Translations under genes and position numbers: made by a program
Assembly (NCBI RefSeq): GCF_014926585.1
Contig: NZ_CP045422.1
Coordinates: 2,131,001-2,195,000 of the forward strand
Reading direction: 5' to 3'
DNA length: 64,000 bases
From: Devosia beringensis
GTDB taxonomy: Bacteria > Pseudomonadota > Alphaproteobacteria > Rhizobiales > Devosiaceae
Notes under the pieces: generated by a model
What the model was told of the DNA's origin: nothing
The model's input: only the letters and a program-made list of their open reading frames with translations
Databases searched by the model: none
Shown: in pieces, positions 19,334 to 28,091 of the stretch
Layout: the number at the start of each line of letters is the position of its first letter
How positions within the stretch are numbered: position 1 is the first letter of the stretch

Positions 19334-19555
19334 TCAGCCCTTAACGATGGTGAAGCTCAGGGTCTCGCCCTCGGCGGTGAGCGTGCAGGCATGGCCGTGC
19401 TGGCGGCAGTAGAGCGGAATGTCGATGCGGGCCATGGGGTCGGTGGCCAGCACCACCAGGGTGCTGCCCGTCGCCATGGTTTCAAGCCGCTTTTCCATTT
19501 TCAGCACCGGCAGGGGGCATTTGAGCCCCCTGGCGTCGATGCTGTCACTGACCAA
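19334..19555 (-). CDS. TusA-type sulfur carrier / sulfurtransferase
   Basis: This 73-residue protein contains the hallmark DARGLKCPLPVLKMEK, with the persulfide-carrying cysteine at about residue 13 in CPxP, and ends LSFTIVKG. TusA-like proteins move sulfur for tRNA thiolation, molybdenum cofactor and other pathways. The domain begins right after a TTG at 19553-19555, which lies 11 nt inside the end of the CAP lipoprotein gene, so I take this TTG start and translational coupling. A longer frame to 19627 would lie antiparallel in meaning within the upstream gene and has no family match. Confidence 0.88.
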   Translation of the reverse strand: MVSDSIDARGLKCPLPVLKMEKRLETMATGSTLVVLATDPMARIDIPLYCRQHGHACTLTAEGETLSFTIVKG

Positions 19556-20042
19556 GGACGAGCACCCAATGGGTGCCATAGGTCGAGCTGGCATTGAAGC
19601 TGACGGCAATGCCGGCCTTGGTGGCATTGGTGGTCATGCCGGCGGCATCGGCCGGATTGTTGCGCCAGCCCGAAAAGGTCTCGGCAAAGGTGGCGTAGCC
19701 GGCGCTCAGCTTCATGCCGGCCAGGCCCTGGGGCGTGGCGGGCGGCGTGCCGGTGCGGGCATACTGGTCGGCCAGGGCCTGGGCGGTGCCGTCCAGCCCG
19801 GCATCGGGCGTCAGGGCCGGCAGGCCATTGGTGGCGCGATAGGCATTGATCATGGCCACCGCCTGGGCGCGGTCGAGGCTGGCCCCCGGCTGGTCCATGC
19901 GGGCCGACAGGCCAGCGGCCAGCGGGATGCTGGTGCCACCGCCGCCGCCGAAGCCACCCATGGAGCAGGCGGCCAGCGTAACGGCGGCAGCCAGGGCGGC
20001 TAGGGGCAGCAAAGCGGGCTGGAAACGGCGCAAGACGGTCAT
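19545..20042 (-). CDS. CAP (SCP/PR-1-like) domain lipoprotein
   Basis: This 165-residue protein has a lipoprotein signal with lipobox LAAC (Cys26), then a glycine-rich linker and a CAP-like domain: AMINAYRATNGLPALTPDAG, ALADQYARTG, TFAETFSGWRNNPADA, and TYGTHWVLVLG. Bacterial CAP proteins are secreted, mostly of unknown activity, some binding lipids or acting in envelope stress. The usual histidine of eukaryotic CAP tetrads is not obvious. Its 3' end overlaps tusA by 11 nt. Confidence 0.85.
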   Translation of the reverse strand: MTVLRRFQPALLPLAALAAAVTLAACSMGGFGGGGGTSIPLAAGLSARMDQPGASLDRAQAVAMINAYRATNGLPALTPDAGLDGTAQALADQYARTGTPPATPQGLAGMKLSAGYATFAETFSGWRNNPADAAGMTTNATKAGIAVSFNASSTYGTHWVLVLGQ

Positions 20043-20181
20043 GGGGCAATCCTGGTCAAAAAAAAGGGTCTGGCGGGCCGCTTAGGGTGCCAGCAAGGCC
20101 AAATCATGGTGCTGCCCCCTCTTATACCATTGTCTCCTGCCGTGCTCTTAACGGAGGCATGGCGCGCCGGCGCGGCCGGGG

Positions 20182-20195
20182 TTGATCTGCATCAA
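20182..20195 (+). promoter_or_regulatory. FNR/FixK-type box TTGAT-CTGC-ATCAA
   Basis: This is a perfect match to the anaerobox consensus TTGAT-N4-ATCAA recognised by FNR, FixK and related CRP-family regulators. Its centre (20188.5) lies about 41 bp before a transcription start that would follow the -10-like TAGACT at 20217-20222, the classic activating position. It precedes the host-attachment/cytochrome c pair. Confidence 0.7.
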
Positions 20196-20303
20196 GGCGT
20201 CGACGCGCGCGGGGACTAGACTGGTTCGTGCCAGACGGCAGCCTGCGCGACCGGAAGGCACCGCAATGGCGCCTGTTCACTTCTATTATTTCGGAGACTT
20301 CCA

Positions 20304-20696
20304 ATGATGCTACCCAAGGGCACGACAGTCGCGGTCGCCGATGGCGAAAAGCTCAACCTGTTCCGCAATGCGGGCGATGAGGCCCAGCTGCAGCTGTCCC
20401 CGCTCGAGCATGGTCATGTCAGCGAGGCGCATGGCTCACGCCAGACCACTTCCGGCAATCCTGATCCGGGCCAGGCCAGCGAAGACGGCTTTTCGGCCGG
20501 CATTGTCGATCTGCTCAACAAGGGCGTGCTGGAGGGCAAGATCCATGGCCTGGTCGTCATTGCCGCGCCGCGGGCGCTGGGCGAGATGCGCAAGCATTAT
20601 CACAAGACCCTGTCGGCCAAGCTGCTGGGCGAAATCGCCAAGGATCTGACCGGCCATGGCGTCGGCGATATCGAAACCGCGATCCGGGGCGCATGA
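20304..20696 (+). CDS. Host attachment family protein
   Basis: This 130-residue protein matches the family annotated as required for attachment to host cells. Visible features are MLPKGTTVAVADGEKLNLFR, PGQASEDGFSAGIVDLLNKG and LVVIAAPRALGEMRKHYHKT. No signal peptide is present, so it is cytoplasmic despite the family name, and the true role of the family is poorly known; a fold related to release-factor-like RNA-binding domains has been proposed. The last 4 nt overlap the cytochrome gene. The upstream FNR/FixK-like box suggests induction at low oxygen. Confidence 0.85.
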   Translation: MMLPKGTTVAVADGEKLNLFRNAGDEAQLQLSPLEHGHVSEAHGSRQTTSGNPDPGQASEDGFSAGIVDLLNKGVLEGKIHGLVVIAAPRALGEMRKHYHKTLSAKLLGEIAKDLTGHGVGDIETAIRGA

Positions 20697-21037
20697 AGAC
20701 CCTCCTGAACATAACCCTGGCGCTGGCGGTCGGACTGGGCCCGCTGGTCGCCGGTGGGCTGGTACTGGCGCAGGATTACAATCCGGTGGCCGATGGGCAG
20801 GCATTGGTGACGATGTATTGCGCCGACTGTCACGCCGTGGGCGCAACGGGCGACAGCGCGTTTCCGCCGGCGCCGCGCTTTCGCGAGCTGCATCTGCGCT
20901 ATGACGTCGAGTTCCTGAGCGAGGCGCTGGTGGAAGGCATTGTCACGGCCCATCCCGACATGCCGCAATTCGAATTCGACCCGCAGCAGGCCGCCGCCAT
21001 CGTGGCCTATCTCAAGTCGCTCGAACCGCAGGTCTAG
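20693..21037 (+). CDS. Small c-type cytochrome
   Basis: This 114-residue protein has a signal peptide (LLNITLALAVGLGPLVAGGL, then VLAQDYN), one haem-binding motif CADCH (43-47) and a likely axial methionine in AHPDMPQF, near residue 89. It is a class I monohaem cytochrome located in the periplasm. It overlaps the host-attachment gene by 4 nt (ATGA), so both are expected on one mRNA. Co-expression with a low-oxygen box would fit a micro-oxic electron carrier, but its redox partner is unknown. Confidence 0.92.
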   Translation: MKTLLNITLALAVGLGPLVAGGLVLAQDYNPVADGQALVTMYCADCHAVGATGDSAFPPAPRFRELHLRYDVEFLSEALVEGIVTAHPDMPQFEFDPQQAAAIVAYLKSLEPQV

Positions 21038-21085
21038 GTCGACCGTCCCGGCCATCGGCCTGTCCCCCGACACAGGGCAGGCAGG

Positions 21086-21162
21086 TGGTGATCTCGGCGG
21101 GATTCGAACCCACGACCCCAGGATTAGGAATCCTGTGCTCTATCCAACTGAGCTACGAGACC
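21086..21162 (-). tRNA. tRNA-Arg (anticodon CCT)
   Basis: On the minus strand acceptor GGTCTCG (from 21162) pairs with CGAGATC (21090-21096), then discriminator A and an encoded CCA (21086-21088). The anticodon stem-loop CAGGA-TTCCTAA-TCCTG gives CCT, reading AGG. D-arm GCTCAGTTGGATAGAGC and T-loop GGGTTCGAATCCC are intact. No integrase or attachment repeat is seen beside it. Confidence 0.97.
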
Positions 21163-21260
21163 ACGCCTGATCGAATAGCAAATGCGCCGGGCCAGTGGAA
21201 CCCTCATTGCGCCGCTCCGCGCTGCAAGGGTCCTGCTGACTTCTGCATACCGGCGCCGCG

Positions 21261-22727
21261 TCAGATCGGCGGGACCTGGGCGCTGCTGGCCCGGTGCTCG
21301 GGGCTGGTGGCATAGGGCCAGGCGGTCGGATCGATGTCGAGATCGCTGAACTGGGCGGGCTCGAAGACCGGCCGCGCGACGCCCCGTTTGAGCTGGGCGC
21401 GGAAATCGCTGAGCACGCGCAGCGCCACCGGAAACAGCATCATGATGGCCATCAGATTGACCAAAGCCAGCACGCCCATGACCGGGTCGGAGAAGAAGAA
21501 CACGGCCGTCGCGCCGGGCGCCGAGGCGCCCAGGAATACCACGGCGACAATGGCGATGCGCAGGAAGTGCAGCGCCGCATTGTTCTTGGTCATGACCTTG
21601 AGCGCGGTCTCGCCGAGGTAATAATTGTAGATGATCGAGCTGAAGGCAAACAGCAGGATGGCGAAGGTCAGGAAATACTGGGACCAGTTGCCCAGGTGGC
21701 TGACCAGCGATTGTTGCGTCAGCACGACCCCATCGATGCCCTCGGCGCCGGGGACATAGATCGGGCTCAGCAGAATGATGAAGGCCGTGCAGGAGCAGAC
21801 CACGATGGTGTCGATGAACACCGAGAACGACTGGGTGATGCCCTGACTGATGGGATGGCGCACTTCGGCGGTGGCCGCGATATTGGGGGCCGAACCCAGC
21901 CCGGCCTCGTTGGAAAACAGGCCGCGCCGCAGGCCCTGGGCCAGGGCGGCGCCGATGCCGCCGCCAACGACCTCTTCCAGACCAAAGGCATTGGCGATGA
22001 TCGACCAGATCATGCCGGGCAGTTCGGTAATGTTGAGCACGATCACCAGCAGGGCCATGCCGATATAGACAAAGGCCATGACCGGGATGATGACATCGGC
22101 GGCCTTGGCGATGCGGCGGATGCCGCCATAGACGATAAAGCCGGTGATGATGGCCAGGAAGATGCCGCTCCAGACGCGGTCGATGCCCAGGCTGTCCTGG
22201 GCGGCGCCGGCAAAAGTATTGCCCTGGAAGGCGTTGAAGCCAAAGCCGAAGGCGGCCAGCAGGCAGATCGCATAGACCACGGCCAGCCAGCGATATTGCG
22301 CGCCCAGCCCATGGATGATGTAGGCGGCCGGCCCGCCGCGATAGGTGCCGTCGCCATTGGACCGCTTGTAGAGCTGGGCCAGCGAGGCTTCGACGAGGCT
22401 GGTGGCCATGCCGATCAGCGCCACCGCCCACATCCAGAACACCGCGCCCGGGCCGCCCAGGGTGATGGCGACGGCGACGCCGGCAATATTGCCACCGCCC
22501 ACCCGGCCGCCGACCGAGACCAGCAGCGCCTCGCGGGCGCTGATGGCATTGGGGTCGCTGCTCTGGTTCTTGTTGGAGAGCACCCGGAACATGCGGCCGA
22601 AATATTCGAACTGGACGAAGCCGCTCATGACGGTGATGAAGCCGCCAAAGATGACGAGGATGGGGATGAGCGACCACCCCCAGGTGAACTCCTCCACCAA
22701 GGCGAATAGCTGTCTGAGCAGATCCAT
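21261..22727 (-). CDS. Alanine/glycine:cation symporter family (AGCS) protein
   Basis: This 488-residue inner-membrane protein has about 10-11 spans. It matches the AGCS family: SVGGRVGGGNIAGVAVAITL near residue 80, then GGPGAVFWMW, the EASLAQLYK stretch and GLFSNEAGLGSAPNIAAT, the family signature. Such proteins take up alanine or glycine with sodium. I use the ATG at 22725-22727 because GGAGGAGGG lies just upstream at the right distance. A TTG two codons earlier is less likely. It has no co-directional partner. Confidence 0.93.
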   Translation of the reverse strand: MDLLRQLFALVEEFTWGWSLIPILVIFGGFITVMSGFVQFEYFGRMFRVLSNKNQSSDPNAISAREALLVSVGGRVGGGNIAGVAVAITLGGPGAVFWMWAVALIGMATSLVEASLAQLYKRSNGDGTYRGGPAAYIIHGLGAQYRWLAVVYAICLLAAFGFGFNAFQGNTFAGAAQDSLGIDRVWSGIFLAIITGFIVYGGIRRIAKAADVIIPVMAFVYIGMALLVIVLNITELPGMIWSIIANAFGLEEVVGGGIGAALAQGLRRGLFSNEAGLGSAPNIAATAEVRHPISQGITQSFSVFIDTIVVCSCTAFIILLSPIYVPGAEGIDGVVLTQQSLVSHLGNWSQYFLTFAILLFAFSSIIYNYYLGETALKVMTKNNAALHFLRIAIVAVVFLGASAPGATAVFFFSDPVMGVLALVNLMAIMMLFPVALRVLSDFRAQLKRGVARPVFEPAQFSDLDIDPTAWPYATSPEHRASSAQVPPI

Positions 22728-22942
22728 GTTCAACCCTCCTCCGTTCGCGGCAGGCTAAGGGGTTGGGGCGCCGCGCTCAACCCATTGATTGCGCGGCTCT
22801 GGTCAACTTTTGGGCGGCAGAAGTCCGGCGACTTGCCGGGGGACGCGGCAATCAACGGGCCGTGCTGCCGGGTGGACGCCCTGCTGACAGGAATTGGCAG
22901 GCCGGATGGGCAGTGTGGCGCTGTCCACACAAGGAGGCCCTG

Positions 22943-23512
22943 ATGACCACCATCGTCACCATTCTGACCCAAGGCTATGCCGATTGGGAAACCGCGCTGC
23001 TCAATGCCGTGGCGCGGCAATATTACGAGGTCGATACGCTCTATGCCACGCCGGATGGCCGGCCGGTCGTCTCCGCCGGCGGGTTGCGGGTCACGCCGGA
23101 CCTGGCCATTGCCGACATCGATCCGGGCGCCATGGATGCCCTGGTGCTCAATGGCGGCACGGCCTGGAGCGCGCCCGATGCTCCCGAGCTGGGCGACGTG
23201 CTGCATGCGGCCCGGGCTTCGGGCAGGCTGGTGGCCGCCATCTGCGACGGCACGCTGGCCCTGGCGCGGGCCGGACTGCTCGACCAGGTCCGCCATACCG
23301 GCAATGCCCCCGATGCGCTGACAGCCACCGGCTATGCCGGCGCAACGCTCTACCAGCAGACCCCTGCCGCCGTCAGCGATGGCGGCGTGGTCACCGCCCC
23401 CGGCACGGCGCCGGTCAGCTTCATGGCCGCAGTGATGGCGGGGCTGGGGCGGCACGACGACAACCTGGCCTTCTATCTGGGCCTGCACGCCGCCGAGCAC
23501 CGGGCGGCGTGA
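22943..23512 (+). CDS. DJ-1/PfpI family glutamine amidotransferase-like protein
   Basis: This 189-residue protein matches the DJ-1/PfpI superfamily: VTILTQGYADWETALLNAVA with the conserved acidic residue early, DALVLNGGTAW, and the nucleophile elbow AAICDGTLALA with Cys101. Members include glyoxalase III/deglycase-like enzymes, chaperones, proteases and isonitrile hydratases, so the reaction cannot be assigned. The ATG at 22943 has a perfect AAGGAGG 7 nt upstream; an open frame extending further upstream is not supported. Confidence 0.9.
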   Translation: MTTIVTILTQGYADWETALLNAVARQYYEVDTLYATPDGRPVVSAGGLRVTPDLAIADIDPGAMDALVLNGGTAWSAPDAPELGDVLHAARASGRLVAAICDGTLALARAGLLDQVRHTGNAPDALTATGYAGATLYQQTPAAVSDGGVVTAPGTAPVSFMAAVMAGLGRHDDNLAFYLGLHAAEHRAA

Positions 23513-23643
23513 TTCGCCGTGGTCCTATGTACTATTTCATACAAACAACTTTTCAATCGTTGTTGATCTGACAATTGGTAAATTCTGTGTGTACAAAAGT
23601 AATTTCTCCCAATACGAGTATGTATTAATTTGGGGGACTTATT

Positions 23644-24012
23644 TTGAATAAGACTATTGTCTCCGGGGTAATTCTCGGATTGTTTTTGGCTGGCTGTGCG
23701 ACACCACCGAAAGATATTGCTCCTTCCTATGTTTCGACGACGCTGTACGAAAATCTGACTTGTTCGCAACTGCGGGCGGAGGCGGAGGGGGTCTCTGCGC
23801 GAGCGGCCGCGGCGTATGGCAAGCAGGACAAGAACCGCAGCCAGGACGCGGCAATGACCGGTGTGGCTCTGGTGCTGTTCTGGCCCGCGGCGCTGTTCAT
23901 GAAGGGTGATGGCGCCGACGCAGCCGAAGTTGCCCGGATCAAGGGTGAAATGCAGTCAATCGAGCAGGTCAACAGGATCAAGAAATGCGACATCGTCTTT
24001 GCAGCGATGTAG
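23644..24012 (+). CDS. Small lipoprotein of unknown function (TTG start)
   Basis: This 122-residue protein begins at a TTG preceded by GGGGGA. It has a lipoprotein signal (SGVILGLFLAGC, Cys18), a short helical region (LRAEAEGVSARAAAAYGKQD), a hydrophobic segment (GVALVLFWPAALFMKG) and a C-terminal helix. I do not recognise a characterised family. The ~130 bp upstream and the first codons are strikingly AT-rich for this genome, which suggests acquired DNA or a strong AT-rich promoter region. Confidence 0.75.
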   Translation: MNKTIVSGVILGLFLAGCATPPKDIAPSYVSTTLYENLTCSQLRAEAEGVSARAAAAYGKQDKNRSQDAAMTGVALVLFWPAALFMKGDGADAAEVARIKGEMQSIEQVNRIKKCDIVFAAM

Positions 24013-24250
24013 GCAAATCTGATCTTAGTTTTGTGCTCTAGAATGCTGACCGCGCGGGTCCGTGCCAAGGCGCGACCTGCGCGGTTGCTCTTTGAGCGGC
24101 GCCACTAGCCGCCCTGGCCCGGCCCGCCAGACAGTCTGCCCGCAAAAAGATGGGCGTCCGGCAGGCCATTTACGCCAATTCTGCACCCCCTTGTCGATTC
24201 TTCCTCTGCCGGCCCGTCGTGGCTAGGATTTCAGCGCTGGAGGGCGGAGC

Positions 24251-25474
24251 ATGAGCAGGAACTATGGTTGGGTCATCGTGGGCGCGGGGGCAGTGATCTC
24301 CTGCGTGGCGGCAGGGTCAATGTTCGCCTTGCCGGTCTATCTGGCGCCGATTGCCGAGGAGACCGGCTGGGGCCGGGCCGGGATATCCGGGGCAATGACG
24401 CTGGGCTTTCTGGTCATGGGCGTGGCCGGGTTCTTCTGGGGGAGTCTCAGTGATCGCATCGGGGCGCGGCCGGTGGTGCTGATCGCTACGGTGATGCTGG
24501 GGCTTGGCCTGCTGCTGGCCAGCCAGGCCACCAGCCTCGTCATGTTCCAGCTCAGCTATGGCGTGCTGATCGGGGCGGCGGCGGGGGCGTTCTTCGCGCC
24601 GCTGATGGCCAATGTGATCGGCTGGTTCGATGCCAATCGGAGCCTGGCCGTCTCGCTGGTCTCGATCGGCGGCGGGGTGGCGCCCATGGTGGTGACACCT
24701 TTGGCCAGCGTGCTGATCGAGATCCATGGCTGGCGCGGCGCCATGGGGATGATCGCGGTGGGTGCGGTGGCCATCATCGTGCCGGTGGCGCTGCTGCTGC
24801 GGCAGGCGCCGCTATCGGCCGCAGGCGCAGAGATGGCGGACGGGTCAGAAGCCATGGCAGCGTCCCAGCCCAGCCGCATCGGCGCCATTGTCCGCACGCC
24901 GCAATTCATCGTTTTGGCCGGCACGTTCTTTCTGTGCTGCGCCGCCCATTCCGGGCCGATCTTCCACACCGTCAGCTATGCCATGATCTGCGGCGCCTCG
25001 GCGCTGGCGGCGGCCAGCATCTATAGCGTCGAGGGCGTGGCGGGCCTGTTCGGGCGGCTGCTGTTCGGCCTCTCGGCCGACAGGTTCGGGGTCAAGCGGG
25101 TGATCATCGGGGGCCTGCTGCTGCAGGCGGCGGGGATCTTTGCCTATATCTATGTCACCCAGCTGCGCGACTTCTACATGCTGGCGGCCGTGCTGGGCAT
25201 GGCCTATGGCGGGGTCATGCCGCTCTATGCGGTGCTGGCGCGCGACTATTTCCCGCCCCAGGTGATGGGCGCGGTATTGGGCGGCATCACCATGACCTCG
25301 GCCATCGGCATGGCCTTTGGCCCGGTGGGCGGCGGCTGGATCTTTGATACGTTCGGGAATTACCACTGGCTCTATGTCAGCTCGGCGGCCATCGGCATTG
25401 CCGCGGCCGCCCTGGCGCTGGCCTTTCCGCCCCCGGCGGCAGTGGACCGGCAGGGCGAGCCCCTGCCGGCTTAG
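24251..25474 (+). CDS. MFS transporter (oxalate/formate antiporter or monocarboxylate-like)
   Basis: This 407-residue protein has 12 predicted spans and the MFS signature WGSLSDRIGARPVV between spans 2 and 3, with a second-half copy around GLSADRFGVKRVIIGG. The N-terminal MSRNYGWVIVGAGAVISCVA resembles the OFA/monocarboxylate branch. It probably imports or exchanges small carboxylates, but substrate assignment is weak. GGAGGGCGGAG precedes the ATG. It converges on the GH3 gene with only 10 bp between stops. Confidence 0.88.
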   Translation: MSRNYGWVIVGAGAVISCVAAGSMFALPVYLAPIAEETGWGRAGISGAMTLGFLVMGVAGFFWGSLSDRIGARPVVLIATVMLGLGLLLASQATSLVMFQLSYGVLIGAAAGAFFAPLMANVIGWFDANRSLAVSLVSIGGGVAPMVVTPLASVLIEIHGWRGAMGMIAVGAVAIIVPVALLLRQAPLSAAGAEMADGSEAMAASQPSRIGAIVRTPQFIVLAGTFFLCCAAHSGPIFHTVSYAMICGASALAAASIYSVEGVAGLFGRLLFGLSADRFGVKRVIIGGLLLQAAGIFAYIYVTQLRDFYMLAAVLGMAYGGVMPLYAVLARDYFPPQVMGAVLGGITMTSAIGMAFGPVGGGWIFDTFGNYHWLYVSSAAIGIAAAALALAFPPPAAVDRQGEPLPA

Positions 25475-25484
25475 TGCGACTGGC

Positions 25485-27953
25485 CTAGACCGGCAGCATG
25501 AGCGTGGTGGTCCGCGTCACGGTGGCGGTCAGCGGCAGGTCGGCCGAGGAGAGGCCGACCCGCAGGGTGAAGCTGCCGTGTTCGACCAGCCAGTGCTGGG
25601 CCTTGGGGCGGAAGAAGGCGAAGGCGCGGGCGTCGAGCACCATGGTGACCGGGGCGCTGGCGCCGGCCTTGAGCCAGACCTTGTCGAAGGCTTTGAGCTC
25701 CTTGGCCGGGCGGGGATCGGATGAGGCATCGTCGCTGACATAGAGCTGGACCACAGTGGCGCCGTCGCGGGCGCCGGTATTGGTCAGCGTCACGCTGACC
25801 CTCACCGAGCCATCGGCCTCGAACGCGCTGTCGTCGACCACGAGGTCGCCCAGGGCAAAGCTGGTATAGCTCAGGCCAAAACCGAAGGGGAAAAGCGGGG
25901 TCAGGCCGAGCCGGTCATAGTGGCGATAGCCGACAAAGATGCCCTCCTCGTAGCGTACCTTGCCCTCGAAGCCGGGATAGACCTCGGCATCCTGGCTGTG
26001 GGCCGGGTTATCGGCCCAGCGCGCGGGGAAGGTCTGGGGCAGGCGCCCGGAGGGCTCGACGGCGCCGGTCAGCACATCGGCAATGGCATTGCCGGCCTCC
26101 TGGCCTGGATACCAGGCCTGGACCAGCGCGGCGACCGAGCCGATCCAGTCCATTTCCACCGGTCCGCCGGTCTGCAGGACGACAATGGTATTGGGATTGG
26201 CATGGGCCACGGCGGCCACCAGTTCTGCCTGGCGGCCGGGCAGAGCGATGCTGGCCAGGTCGCTGCCCTCGGTGTCCCATTCGCCATTGCGGCCGATGCA
26301 GACAATGGCGGTATCGGCATTGCGGGCCAGGCGCACGGCCTCGGCAATAGCGTCGTCGCTCAGCGGCAGGCCGATGCCGGCGGCAAAGGCGGCCAGGCCC
26401 AAAGTGGCAAAGTCCTTGGTGGCAAATTCGATCACCACATCATGGGCGCGGCCCGCCTCGAGCGCGACCATGCCGACGACCTCGTCGCAGCCTTCCTCAA
26501 AGAAGGTGCGGCCCTTGCTCCAGTTGGTCCAGGCATCGGCGATCAGCTGGCCATCGACAAAGACCCGGGCAAAGCCGGCCGCATAGATGCCGACGCGGTG
26601 GCTCCCGCTCGTCTCCGGGGTGAAACTGCCGCTGACGCGGGCGGAAAAATGCAGCGGATCGACCTTGCCCTCGGCCACATTGCCGATCCAGAAGGCCTGC
26701 GCCTCGTCCTGGCTGCAGGTATAGGCCGGCTCGCCCGCGAGCTTTTCATTGGCGAAATAGTCGACGCGGAAGCCGCCCTTGAGCACCGGCTCGAAGCGGT
26801 GATTGGTGCAGCCGGGGGCGTAGTGCAGCCGGTCCCCGCCCAAGGCCGCGACCAGACCTTGCCAGGGCGAGATGCGGTAATGCGCGTTGAGCTGGGCGCT
26901 GCCGCCGCCCATGATCTGGGCAGTCTTGGCATTGGGGCCGATGACGGCGATGCTGCCATCGCCCTTGAGGGGGAGGATGCCGTTGTTTTTCAGCAGCACG
27001 GCGGCTTCGGCGCCGGCGCGGCGGATCAGGGCGCGGTGTTCGGGCCGGTCATCGGCATGCTCGACAAAGTCGCGATGGTCGTCGAGCGAACCCACCCGGC
27101 CCATCAGGGTCAGCATGGCGATGACGCGCTGGCGCAGGGTGTCGCGGCTGACGGTGCCGGCCTTGACCGCGTCGACCAGTTTCTGGCCGCGATCGCGGGT
27201 GGGGCCGGGCATTTCGAGGTCGAGCCCGGCATTGACGGTTTCGGCGGTAGAGTGCGAGCCGAACCAGTCCGACATGACGATGCCGTCATAGCCCCATTCC
27301 TGGCGCAGCACGGTGCCCAGCAGCCAGTCATGCTCACTGGTAAAAGTGCCGTTGAGGCGATTGTAGGAGCTCATCACGCCCCAGGTGCCGGCCTTTTTCA
27401 CCGCCCATTCAAAGGGGATCAGGTAGATTTCGCGCAAAGCCCGCTCGTCGATCTCGCTCGACATGGTGGTGCGCTCGATCTCGGATTCATTGCCGACGAA
27501 ATGCTTGATGGTGGCGCCAATGCCCTGGCTCTGCAGGCCGGTAATATAGGCGCTGGCCAGTTCGGCAGAGAGCATCGGGTCTTCGGCATAGCATTCGAAA
27601 TTGCGGCCATTGGTCACCGAGCGGTGGATATTGACCGTGGGCGCCAGCAGCATATGGGCGCTCTTGGATTTGACCTCCTGCGCCAGCGCCACGCCGATGT
27701 CACCGAGCAGGCTCACATTCCAGGTGGCGCCCAAGGCGATGCCGGCGGGAAAGCAGGCCGATTTGACGCCGCCGATCAGCGAGCCGCCGCCGCGCGCGCC
27801 ATTGGGCCCGTCGGTGACGCGCAGCGTGCCGATGCCGAGCCGGTCAATGGCGGCTACCGACCAGAAGTCCTGGCCCGACAGCAGGCTGACCTGCTCCTCC
27901 AGCGTCATCTGATCGGCAAGCTGGTCGATGCGGTCGGCAAGGGCTTTGGTCAT
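25485..27953 (-). CDS. Glycoside hydrolase family 3 beta-glucosidase with PA14-like insert
   Basis: This 822-residue enzyme has the GH3 barrel (IGTLRVTDGPNGARGG) with catalytic nucleophile Asp229 in GIVMSDWFG. The second domain is interrupted by a PA14-like module (FRVDYFANEKLAG through SGSHRVGIYAAGFARVFVDG), and the C-terminus is a fibronectin III-like domain (VSVTLTNTGARDGATVVQLY). No signal peptide is visible, so it should act in the cytoplasm on imported oligosaccharides. The ATG at 27953 has GAGGA upstream; a frame open to 28097 is a chance extension. This layout is known from PA14-containing beta-glucosidases such as the Kluyveromyces type. Confidence 0.93.
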   Translation of the reverse strand: MTKALADRIDQLADQMTLEEQVSLLSGQDFWSVAAIDRLGIGTLRVTDGPNGARGGGSLIGGVKSACFPAGIALGATWNVSLLGDIGVALAQEVKSKSAHMLLAPTVNIHRSVTNGRNFECYAEDPMLSAELASAYITGLQSQGIGATIKHFVGNESEIERTTMSSEIDERALREIYLIPFEWAVKKAGTWGVMSSYNRLNGTFTSEHDWLLGTVLRQEWGYDGIVMSDWFGSHSTAETVNAGLDLEMPGPTRDRGQKLVDAVKAGTVSRDTLRQRVIAMLTLMGRVGSLDDHRDFVEHADDRPEHRALIRRAGAEAAVLLKNNGILPLKGDGSIAVIGPNAKTAQIMGGGSAQLNAHYRISPWQGLVAALGGDRLHYAPGCTNHRFEPVLKGGFRVDYFANEKLAGEPAYTCSQDEAQAFWIGNVAEGKVDPLHFSARVSGSFTPETSGSHRVGIYAAGFARVFVDGQLIADAWTNWSKGRTFFEEGCDEVVGMVALEAGRAHDVVIEFATKDFATLGLAAFAAGIGLPLSDDAIAEAVRLARNADTAIVCIGRNGEWDTEGSDLASIALPGRQAELVAAVAHANPNTIVVLQTGGPVEMDWIGSVAALVQAWYPGQEAGNAIADVLTGAVEPSGRLPQTFPARWADNPAHSQDAEVYPGFEGKVRYEEGIFVGYRHYDRLGLTPLFPFGFGLSYTSFALGDLVVDDSAFEADGSVRVSVTLTNTGARDGATVVQLYVSDDASSDPRPAKELKAFDKVWLKAGASAPVTMVLDARAFAFFRPKAQHWLVEHGSFTLRVGLSSADLPLTATVTRTTTLMLPV

Positions 27954-28091
27954 GGGCAGGGTCCTCGATGCGCCAGATGTGTCGCCCAAAGACAGGCCCG
28001 CCGGGGCGCTGTCAATTCCGTTTGCTGGCGCCGTGGAGCGAAAGTGCCGGGGCGATCGGCCTGTCCCGCCAGGCCGCGACAAAGGCCCCCT

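Noticed and set aside
21086..21162. tRNA-Arg as integration site of a genomic island
   Set aside because: No integrase and no direct repeat of the tRNA 3' end were found on either side.
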